Below, in pieces: positions 1 to 9,173 of a stretch of DNA of 64,000 nucleotides; the first letter of the stretch is position 1; every line of letters begins with the position of its first letter. Position numbers and translations under genes: made by a program. The notes under the pieces were generated by a model. That model was not told the DNA's origin, did not search any database, and worked only from the letters and a program-made list of their open reading frames with translations. Source of the stretch: Chloromonas sp. AAM2 (taxonomy: Eukaryota > Chlorophyta > Chlorophyceae > Chlamydomonadales > Chlamydomonadaceae); assembly GCA_004335635.1 (NCBI GenBank), contig QAXH01005654.1:1-64000 (forward strand), given 5' to 3'.

Positions 1-39
1 GGTGCCCATCCCGTTCCGTGTCCTCTGACGGCTTCCCTG

Positions 40-58
40 GTGTAAATACATATATATA
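40..58 (+). promoter_or_regulatory. TATA-rich 19-bp segment upstream of the first ORF
   Basis: The segment gtgtaaatacatatatata lies about 50 bp upstream of the ATG at 107 and could serve as a TATA element. An identical 19-mer occurs in reverse complement at 14730-14748, between two 12-bp direct repeats, so it may be mobile-element sequence rather than a promoter built for this ORF. Confidence 0.3.
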
Positions 59-106
59 CTGACTTTACAACTTCTCACCATAATAAAATTTCTCACCATA
101 ATATAG

Positions 107-970
107 ATGGCTGCAAACGCGCCAAGACTAGCACAACAGCTTAGGATGGAAGTTGAAGATATTGCAACGGCAGTGAAAGAACAAAGAAAGTTCAGGAGGC
201 CTTGCCATCGGTTAATTGTCAGACATCATGGCCGTGACTCTCGGGCACGCACTGCTACGCTTCGTCGTGTGCTGGGGGCTTTACACGCCATTCACAGCAA
301 CGCTGACGCTCGTCTAAAATCCATTGCAAAACTGAAAGCTACCATGAGAGACTACAAGTACTTTATAGAGGATCAACCAGATCACAGACAAGATGTTGAC
401 CGCTTGGAGCCTTTGAATGCAATTATACGCTATTACATGCGAGATCCACAGCGAAGGAGGCTATATGGGTATGAAGTTGGGTCCAGATCCAAAGCTTGGC
501 ATCTAGTGAAACTAGACAGGAGATATATTGTTGATTCTGAGGTTAGGTTTTGTCAGCGCGCCCTTCGTGAGTCTCAATGCCAATATTTTCCTAGTCGATA
601 CAAGACTTATATGATCAATCTTGATGCCAAGGACTGGTCTAACGCTTTTATCAGCTCAAGCACATCTCCACACAATATACAGGACGCCTGTATGTGCAAT
701 GCCATCATCTCAGCCTTCAAAGACAGCTTCGAGTCCTACACGCTACATAAGGCGAACGGAATCAAGGTAGATTACAAATTCTTGGACAAGTTATGCAAGG
801 ACATTGAGCAATACAAGGAAGGGGAACCTTTGCCTATGAGCGTAGACGAAGCTATGCGCTTTTTGACAAATACAGATTGGGTTTACGATATCGAGATCAG
901 AAACTTGCATCTTATTCAATCAACTGAGCCTTCTTCAATTGCATCTGTAGGTGATCAGTTTTGCATTTAA
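107..970 (+). CDS. Hypothetical protein, intron-less orphan ORF (287 aa)
   Basis: I do not recognise this protein. It begins at a true ATG and runs uninterrupted for 287 codons in a window where almost every other gene is split by introns, and it is AT-richer than its neighbours. The N-terminal ~150 residues are strongly basic with many Arg and Lys (for example RPCHRLIVRHHGRDSRARTA), suggesting nucleic-acid binding, and the C-terminal third is mixed and acidic. There is no signal peptide or membrane segment. Residues ~187-224 (IQDACMCNAIISAFKDSFES and flanks) recur as an inverted, degraded copy at 2243-2352. The last ~60 nt overlap an antisense open frame with a CxxC pair. The orphan status, lack of introns and composition suggest a mobile or viral origin, but I cannot name a family. 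It could also be a decayed host gene. Confidence 0.5.
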   Translation: MAANAPRLAQQLRMEVEDIATAVKEQRKFRRPCHRLIVRHHGRDSRARTATLRRVLGALHAIHSNADARLKSIAKLKATMRDYKYFIEDQPDHRQDVDRLEPLNAIIRYYMRDPQRRRLYGYEVGSRSKAWHLVKLDRRYIVDSEVRFCQRALRESQCQYFPSRYKTYMINLDAKDWSNAFISSSTSPHNIQDACMCNAIISAFKDSFESYTLHKANGIKVDYKFLDKLCKDIEQYKEGEPLPMSVDEAMRFLTNTDWVYDIEIRNLHLIQSTEPSSIASVGDQFCI

Positions 971-1130
971 GGGAAGCCAACATCCTATGGAATTTGGCGT
1001 ACTCATCGTCAATAACTTTCAGCGTTTCTGTCTTGTACTCTTTACACGCCTTTTGGACAATTTCGTGAACGTCCAAGCAGTTGTCAAGCGACTGATAGGT
1101 TTTGCCACACTTTTGACAAGAAATTGTTTT
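912..1130 (-). pseudogene. Antisense zinc-ribbon-like coding remnant convergent with the first ORF
   Basis: Read on the minus strand, 1130 down to the TAA at 912-914 is open for 72 codons and looks like protein: it opens with SCQKCGKTYQSLDNCLDVHE, continues as charged helix (VQKACKEYKTETLKVIDDEY) and ends KKAQLIE. A CxxC pair followed by another Cys and a His suggests half of a zinc finger. There is no ATG at the 5' end (a TAA lies immediately upstream at 1131-1133), so this is a truncated gene or a missed exon. Its last ~60 nt are antisense to the end of the 107-970 ORF, a tail-to-tail packing more typical of compact viral or mobile genomes than of this intron-rich host. Confidence 0.4.
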
Positions 1131-2921
1131 TTAGTACTTTTTTAACACATGAACACATGCCTGCGTCGATTTTTCAACAATTTTGTAAAGTATACCACTA
1201 CAACTCGTCACATGTCCTCCACTTTCCACTGCACATGCCACAAGTTCATCCTCTGCCAGCATTCAATTTGATGAAGCGCGAGCGCCCGCTGTTCGCCCTC
1301 GTCGCCCCGGTACAAGATGGAGGCATTTGCGTTGACACGCTTCCTGGTGTGCGCACTCTCCTTGTATTAAGTGGATATGTTTTTTGTTTCAGAGGTGAGT
1401 GCGTGCTCGCAGCCCTCGAGCTAACAATTGCCTCAAAACAGGTCACTCCGTCAGGTGCATGGAGAATGCTCATCTGTTATAGCATACGTATACAAGAGAT
1501 GGCAAGACGGGCAAAAGCAATAGCTGGTTGCCCTCATGCACACGCACTTGTCTGCCTAGACGACCTGGCCAGGCCATGAACGCCTGCCTTGATACTAGGG
1601 ATGCCTCTTGATGCACATCGATTCAATTCCCCTTCCCCCGATTCACCGAGCACTCAGGTGGGAACAACAATGGTAGGGGATGGGTTGGTGGCTAGAATTG
1701 TGCATAGTGGCCAGCGGCTTGGGGCACTTTTTCGCGGTTATCAACACCCGTCAACGTCGGATGCAAATGCCATCAATTACAAACAAATGCCATGCAAATG
1801 CCATCAACTTTACAGCTAAAGCTCAATTGCATGTGAGGCGCCTGAACCGGGCCACTCGTGACAGCAACAGCTCGGCAGATCAGCCGCACTTATGCTAGGA
1901 ATGGGCACCATTAGTTAACTCACTCAGGCCCTGGTGTGCAACCAGGCAGCAAAACATGTAAAATCGTTTTTTACACTGCATGCTGGTTGATGTAGGACAG
2001 ATGGGCCCTCTGAGTCCCCTTTACACAGTGCTATGCGGTTTCGGCTAGGCTGGTGTATTTTACATTGTCCTCACAGACCAAAGAATAGCTCCAGCCCTGT
2101 TTAACACGCCGGAGCACCAAGAGAAAAAGCACAAGCAAAAGCATACACACTGCATGCTGGAATGCTGTTTTGCGCATGGCCCAAAGTCAAGAATGTTTGG
2201 CCGCTCAGATTGATACTGTGCAAGCATCGACGCAAGCGAAGGCGTGGTCAAGCTTGATTCCTTTTGCCTTATGTGGCTTGTAGGACTCAAAGCTGTCTTT
2301 GAAAGCTGATATGATGGCGTTGGACATGCACGCATCCTGGACATCATGAGGGCCCGCGGCGCACTGAAATTGTGCATTTCGGTTCAACTACAGGAAGCTA
2401 ACTTTGTCCAACTGAAGAGGCGTTACATCCTTCGGATTACAGGAGATTCACCGTGCACGTTCTGATACCCGCTTCTGTATCACTAAGAGATGCTGCTGCA
2501 GATTTAGCGCATGCCGGGGCACCAGGAGCTCATGATTACACATGCAGCTCGAGCAAGACCCTAGAGATCAAGGATTGGATAGTTGTAAGTCACACGGTTG
2601 GGTGCCATGGCATCCTGCATGCCTGTCTATCACTGTACAACCAAGCTGGGTATGACCAACAGTCACAGCAGTCCCTGTGCACATCATGTGAGACAGCCCG
2701 CAGGACGATTGGCAAACACAGTTGGTCCTGCAACAAACATGACTAACAACTAACAAACGCACTGGTCATTTCGTTGCAGTCGCCAAGCTTAACGACACAA
2801 CACAGGCTTCAATAGTGAGCTCTGTATCATGGGTTGCGATTCCACAGTACCAACGCAGAGTCATGCCAACAGCCACAAACAGCCACGAGCCCGCCGTCTT
2901 CAGCGCACAGAATATTGGTGG
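1131..2921. other. Intergenic stretch without a supported gene
   Basis: Several open frames of 60-150 codons cross this stretch on both strands, but none shows a recognisable domain, and the frames on the two strands compete. It contains the inverted fragment of the first ORF at 2243-2352. Otherwise I see only unique sequence here. Confidence 0.5.
2243..2352 (-). repeat. Inverted, degraded copy of part of the first ORF
   Basis: On the minus strand this reads DVQDACMSNAIISAFKDSFE and then SYKPHKAKGIKLDHAF, clearly homologous to residues ~189-224 of the ORF at 107-970 at both protein and DNA level. Homology stops abruptly at both sides and flanking stops prevent a longer frame, so this is a fragment and not a second gene. 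That the protein sequence is kept better than random drift would allow suggests the copy is young or that this part was once selected. Confidence 0.7.
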
Positions 2922-4396
2922 CTATGCCTGCATGATGGTTTGGGAATCAGGCTGTGCGTCCTCCATTTCCATTGAGGCTTCCTTCCATCCGGGAGACGCG
3001 ATCACGTCCACGTTAGCATCACCCGCCACCTGCCGCACGGCGCAAGCACCGACACGAGAGACGGATCACTGCCACACCCCTAGGCATTGCCCACGTGTCT
3101 GGTGTAGTCACAGAGACGTGTATCCCTGATGCAAGCGCGTTCCTGCTCTCTGTCAGTACGATCTGATGTGTTCCTCACCCACAGACATGGACTGACACTG
3201 TAGCCTGGTGGCTGTTGACAAGCAAGGTGCCAAGCCACGATGGGACGCACAGCTAGGTCATCTTGCCCAGCCATAGCCAAGCATCGACTCTGAACTGGTC
3301 CAAAGTCATGATGATGCAGAACAAGGCAAATGGCAATCCTGCAAGCTCGCAATAGTACCATACGATTCGCAGGTTGGGTGCTTGGGCCTACCTGCATGTC
3401 AGCTGTCTCTGCCGGCGGGTTGTCAAAGTCAGCTGGGAAGCGCGTCACTCGCGGGTCACTGGCTAGGATGCTGCGGCTGAGCTTGTCGATGATGGGGACG
3501 TCAGGGGGGTTTTCCCGCAGCTCATCCTCCTGGTACTCATTGTTCAGATAGTAACCGATGCGAATGAATTCCTTGTCCTGCAGCCATGCAATGGAAACCA
3601 GAGATCCTCCACCCACTGAACTGTGTAGACCACACAGAAGCTATCCAACCTAAGTTTGTACTCGAGGTCAAGGCTTGCAAGACCGGCCAGACATGGCGTG
3701 TGCCAGACATGCCTTGTGCTTACTGTCACCAAAATCCGTGTTAGCCATGCCCTGACCATGAGATGTAAGACCGCATGGTACGGACGCATACATCAAATCG
3801 TTTCAGACTGAATCTGCGTGGAAGCCGCCCACTATTTTGTACGTGCTCCCAGGTTTGGTCAGCGCTTGCTGTAACATATAGTTCGCTGCTACGTTGGCAC
3901 GCACGCCATGTGATTTTCATTGATCCCTCGTGCTTTTGCACCAGAAGCTCTCTGGGATGTGTATCCGATGATGCAAAACTCTTTGAAAAGTGCCTCTTCA
4001 TGACGCCTGTGCTCAGACCCCACCCTCAACTTGGCATGGACGTCGCCTTTGCATGCTTCATACGCCCAGCATGCCCAGCATGTAGCCCACCTTGTAAGAG
4101 CATGTGAGCAGAATGACGGTGACTCCAAGTATGTCAGTTTGCAGCAGCTTAGACGGGTCCGGTGGGTTTCCTTCAAATTGGAACTTGTATTGACCTTGGT
4201 AGACTGGTCCAACCATGACACTGTCCAAAACCTGGTCGTACTTTTCAGACTCGGCAGAGCCTACGTAGACCATCTTCCACTCAAGGTCGTGCTGCAACTC
4301 GCTGACGCACTCATATTCGATCTCAAACGCAAAAGGCGAGTTGAAGGGGGCGGGGTTATTGAGCACCTCCACCCTCATGACGTTGATGGCTGCCAT
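2922..4396 (-). CDS. ASF1: Histone chaperone ASF1
   Basis: Anti-silencing function 1 binds H3-H4 dimers in the nucleus and passes them to CAF-1 or HIRA. Three exons are read on the minus strand: 4396-4091 (start MAAINVMRVEVLNNPAPF), 3577-3392 (opens DKEFIRIGYYLNNEY, then DPRVTRFPADFDN) and 3029-2922 (acidic tail ending TIMQA). All junctions are GT-AG and in phase 0, giving 199 aa, normal for the family, whose immunoglobulin-like core of ~155 residues is complete. The position usually Gly after CSY(R/K) is Asp at the first exon junction, which is minor. The gene is divergent from DPH2, with 316 bp between the two ATGs. The third exon is the least certain because ASF1 tails are poorly conserved. 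Confidence 0.93.
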
Positions 4397-4712
4397 GGTT
4401 GCTATGCGAATGCAAACGCTCTGCTGGCGCAGGCACAAGGCGCCGCGCCTGCTAGATGCAAGCGGCTAATCCTTGTTTCCGAGCTATGTTTTTGAAAATC
4501 CCGTAAGTTGGCAATTGGTGTTGGTGGGCGGCAGGCGAGGGCCGAGGTGGTGGTGAGTTCCAAGTACTGGCTGCAACAGAGGTTCCACAGTGACTAGAGG
4601 CCCATCCGCACATCTATGGTCGGTTGACGGTTGGCGGTTGCAACTTTGGATTTAATGCCCATGGGGCATGCCCAATCATGTTTGAACTGACCCTGCTACC
4701 CTTGTTGCTGCC
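4397..4712. promoter_or_regulatory. Shared upstream region between ASF1 and DPH2
   Basis: This is a 316-bp head-to-head gap between two start codons. It must hold both core promoters and 5' UTRs, so a bidirectional promoter is likely. I see no clear TATA box. Confidence 0.5.
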
Positions 4713-7700
4713 ATGGAGCCGGATGATAATTTCATCGCACGCTGGGATGTCCTACGTGTTGTTGAGTTTGTCAAGTCGGCTGGGCATATGCGGGTAGCAC
4801 TACAATTTCCTGATGAGCTCCTGTCCGAATCTACACAACTTGCTGCTCAGATATCATCGAGATGCGGGCCGAGTACAAAGGCGAGCAGTAAGATGATTTG
4901 CAGGGTGCATGCAGGTGTGGAGGGGTGCAAGATAAGGTGGCCGCCGCACAGCTGGTATCACAAAGCCAAACTCATGCTTTGAGGCACATGCACAGGTCGC
5001 TGTACTGGCGGATAGTGCTTTCAATCCAGAGGCAGTTGATGAGGTGGCGGCACAGCACATGGCAGCTTCCTGCATTGTGGGTGTGCACGGTTGCAGTTCT
5101 TCTCACACATGCATAGACGAGCAGCAGAAGCAGCAGGGCAAGCAAGCTACAGCAGCCGCCAGGCAGGTTGGATGTAAGCGCAATGTCCCGACTACATACA
5201 GCAGCGCAGCCAGGGTCGCAGCACTTCAACAGAAGGTCCAGACTACGCAGGGAATTACTTGGCATAACCTGCGACTTGTGTCAGTTTCAACATGGCCCTT
5301 GTGTGTTCGCACGAACCAACCAGTAGTTGCACAATTGTTTTTAAAGTGCTGGTCTTATTCAGTCAACATCTCCCATAGTCCAACAGCCATTCTTACAGCA
5401 AACGCTTGTCAGCATACACATGGGCAGTCACCAGGCGGGCAGACCCTTGTGCTACTATTCACAGACCGCTGGCACCTGTGCTGTTCCTGCAGGTTCATTA
5501 TGGGAGATCGTCACTGGCTCCCAAGTCGCAGATGCCCGTCTTGCACGTGCTTCCACGTTCTGAGCTGGACGTCCTGAGCTGTGCTCGAGCTGTGGTGGAT
5601 GGGCTGCAGGCCGCAGACGCGCCTGAAAGCTTTCAGAGCAACCAGTGCAGCGTCCTCTTGTTCTTGGACCAAGGGCTGCTGCATGCAGCACCTCTCTTGG
5701 AGGCTCAACTACACAGCAAACTTCAGGTTGCACATCTGTTTTGATGCTCAGTGCTCCGGGTACAACCTGCACTCACATGCACAGCTGGGCTTCGCTCTTG
5801 CTTATCTCTAGTTGTGGGGCTCACCCGCTGCCTTGGCTTGCTGTGCAGGGCTGGCATTGCACAGTCGCACAGCCTGCTCTAGCTAACGCTTCTGAAGAAA
5901 CCGTTAACCCTGAGGAGCATTCTAATCAGCAGGGGGAGAGCCGCGGTGTCACACCTGCCGAGGATCCACGTGAGGCTGCGGGGTACAGGTGGCGGCAGCG
6001 GTCTGATGCGCTCAGTGAGCAGTGCTGTTGCTGGGTTGGGCCTAAAGACAGTGCCACGCTCCAGGCGCTGCAACTGGCCTTGAATGGGAGCACATGGATG
6101 CGTGTGGGCGTGGACGACTCCGGCAGGGTCTGCGGTGACCCACAGCGTGGCCCAACCCCCAGCCACGCCTCTCTGATCAAACGCAGGTGCGGCGCAGCGG
6201 ACTGTGGAACATAGCTGATATCAACTCGGAAGTTAACACACACCTGAAGCAGCAAGGGAGGACACACTGCTTCCCACGTGTGCAGGTTGTGTTACAATGT
6301 TACTTGAACGTGCGTCAGGTCATCAGAGGCTGGTGAAGTGCCCGCCGTCAATGCATGACCGCCATCAACAGCGGCACTGATGAACAGGCGCTACCCATGC
6401 GTAAATGTGCTACCCATGCCACAGCGTGTATCATGGCTGTATCACATCACGAAGTGACAGCCTGCGTGGTTGAACAGTAATCAGCCAAGGCCGCCAAGCA
6501 GAGCTGCAGCCAATGGCCCGCGCGTGACTTAGCAAAGCTTTGTATGTTCCTGGCTCCTGTGCGCCAGATGCGTGTGTGGCCGGTGTGTCGAGCACGGGGT
6601 TGTCGGCTCCTGCGTTGCAGTCGCTGACCCTGCCGGCCAGCCCCTCACCACCGCTGCATGCCCTCGCCCGTGCAGGTACTTCCTGGTGGAGAAGGCGCGC
6701 AGCTCGGCCATCCTGGGCATCCTGGTGGGCACGCTGGGCTGCGCGGGCCTGGTGGGGGCCATGGAGCATCTGCGCGCCCTTATCAGAACGGCAGGGAAGC
6801 AGAGCTACACACTGCTGGTCGGCAAACCCAACCCCGCAAAACTGGCTAATTTTCCAGAGGTATAGATGCTCTCAGCGCACTCTGAAGCGCTTGCAAAGCA
6901 CCGGCATGCCCTTCCTTGGTGTTAGCCACAGGTAGTGTGTTTGCGTTGCAGGTTGAGGTGTGGGTGCAGCTGAGCGACCCGCTGGGGGCCATCCTGGACA
7001 GCAGGCCCTACCTGGCGCCCCTCATCACACCACATGAAGCCGTACTTGCGTTGACAGGGCAGCTGTTGACGGCGGACAGTGGCCTGCCCCTGGGCCTGGG
7101 CCCGCTGCTGGGAGACAAGCGCACCTGTGAAGTGCAGTTGGCAGCAGCGAGTCAAGCGCACGCACAGTCCTGCGATGATGGTCATGACAGTTCAGAGGGC
7201 CTCGCCTTGGGAACGACGGAGGCTTTGGGCCTTGGGCGATGGCAGGAGGGGCAGCACGCGGTTCAGGCCCAGCGGGGCGTGGAGTACTTGCAGCTGCGCA
7301 CATGGCAGGGCGTGGAGGCGCCGGTGGCAGGTAGGCATGCAGGCCACAGCAGCGCCTGCTGGCCGTGTATCAATTCTGTGGCATTGCAAAAGGTCATTTC
7401 AGACATGCAAACGGTGCATGGTAACCAGGATGCATAACAAAGTTAGTTATCCGGGCGGGCCGACATGTAAGAAGGCTTTGATCAAGGCCAGGCTTCAAGC
7501 ACCAAGTGTCAAAAAAGAAAATTTTGAAACGGCAATCACTTTCGAAACCACAAGACTTTACACAAGGCCCGCCGGCAATTACCTTTAAAACACGAGACGT
7601 TACACGAGGACTGAGATGCATCAATTTGCTCAAGTTGATTTTAAGGAACTACGGCATGTAACCAATTGCGGGATTATCAGCCAACAGCCTGTGCAGCTGA

Positions 7701-7859
7701 GCCTGACAAGGAAAAACGCGGCCTGGTTTTGTTTGCATGTGGTGCTGTGCAGGGGCGGAGAGCAAGGAGCCTGCCGCGGCTGTTGAGGGGCTGGCAGGGA
7801 GAGCAGCGTGTTATGCACAGGAACCACATGCTGTTGGCAGGAGAGCAGCTGAAGGGTGA
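4713..7859 (+). CDS. DPH2: Diphthamide biosynthesis protein 2 (DPH2)
   Basis: DPH2 partners DPH1 in the first step of diphthamide synthesis, transfer of 3-amino-3-carboxypropyl from SAM to a histidine of elongation factor 2 in the cytosol. Seven exons: 4713-4880, 4996-5076, 5493-5726, 5849-6186, 6676-6859, 6952-7330, 7753-7859; 496 aa, phases consistent throughout. Landmarks are RVALQFPDELLSES near the N-terminus, VDEVAAQHMAASCIVHYGR, YFLVEKARSSAILGILVGTL, GKPNPAKLANFPE, YLAPLITPHE and a C-terminal LRTWQGVEAPVAG...GLAGRAA. Intron 1 appears to use a GC donor (AAG|GCGAGC), the only choice keeping phase and family spacing. The three places where DPH1/DPH2 proteins normally carry Fe-S cysteines read SAFNPEAVDE, HYGRSSL and LSDPLGAI here: no cysteine in any of them. 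Divergent from ASF1; convergent with CysQ. Confidence 0.92.
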
Positions 7860-9173
7860 TGACATGCATGCCACGTGCAAGGGTTCATTCTTGCTATGCA
7901 TGCCGGTCTGACTTCAGCTTGCAGTGCAGAGGCAATCATTGGATACCAAGAGGAAAAAGTTGACCTAAAGTTGCTTTTTTCACAAGTGTATCTTGTTGAT
8001 CGTGTCTGCAAGACAGCCGCTTACTGGTGCAGAACGTGGGCAGATGTCCTTTTCACAGGCGGGGTGCATGCACATTTGGATGGCCAATCGTGCTGATTGC
8101 CACACCTTACTGATAGAACAAAGTGGTACCTGATGGCTATTGCCTGGTCTGGGTCCGGCAACAGCGCACTCTTTCGCAGCACAGGTGTTTGGGGTTGCGG
8201 CCCACACTAGCGGCCGGGTGCTCTAGCCTGCCCTATTCCGGATCACTATCCTGACCGTGGGCTCCTGTTTCATCACGGGCAAACAACAGGTTGGCAATGG
8301 ATGCTCTGTTAGACGCAAAATAATTCACAGAACGAAGCTTGGCACTGTACCGTCCCAAACCAAAAAAACGCAAGCGCTCATGTGGCGCTCTTCTGGGTGC
8401 TCATGTGCAGCCGTACACCCCACACCCTCTCAGATGCCCATTTCAAAATACACGCAAGAGAACTTGGTGTCACACTGAGAAATGTCCCAGAACTGGGAAA
8501 CAATTTATTTGAAGTTCTTAGGCTTGATGCTTGGAAACAACAGTGGGTTCAGTATCTCGGACAAACTGACCCATGGGACTGGCCAAGCCTGGTCGCTGGC
8601 CAAGTCTTTCAAGTGCACAAAACTAAGCAGAACTAACTGCGACCATGTTTGCTTGCTCTTGCATCTGCACCTGAGCCAGCCCTGGACAGGTTCTGTGGGT
8701 CCTGTCCACGTGCAGTCTGGAAGCAGTTCCCCAACTGCCACACGCTGCAGCATGAACGAGTGCCTCAAGTGACTGGAAGCACAGCTGTTACAAATGAATT
8801 CAAAACCCCGCACATATGACCGTGCCACGGCATGGACAATAGCGTCCTAGGAATGGAATAAGGGTCAGAGAAGACACGGACAGTAAGTTGGGGACTACGA
8901 TCACACAGAAGTCATGACATGTGTACCTGCTGGTGGCACACAGCAGCTTCTTTACACGCTACACATCTTACAAAACCATCGCCAGTCTCTGCACAGTGCC
9001 TCTGCACAGCCCGCATGACAGCATCAATGTCAAGCACGCAGTCAGTTGGCAAAGAGTGGCTACTGCCGAACTGCATCTTGTCCTTCCACCACCATGCACG
9101 CCAGGAGCTGGTCGTAGCGTTCACTGCGCTGTCCACGGCCTGGAACCCATTCATCGCCTTCTTCAGCCATTGC
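7860..9173. other. Intergenic region between DPH2 and CysQ 3' ends
   Basis: No gene is supported here. Both flanking genes end into this stretch, so 3' UTRs are expected. A reverse-orientation copy of the MITE core (tgtcccagaactgggaaac) lies at 8483-8501 without a visible partner. Confidence 0.5.

Noticed and set aside
1124..1579. 150-codon plus-strand frame
   Set aside because: No recognisable domain, an equally open frame on the opposite strand, and no ATG context or splice evidence.
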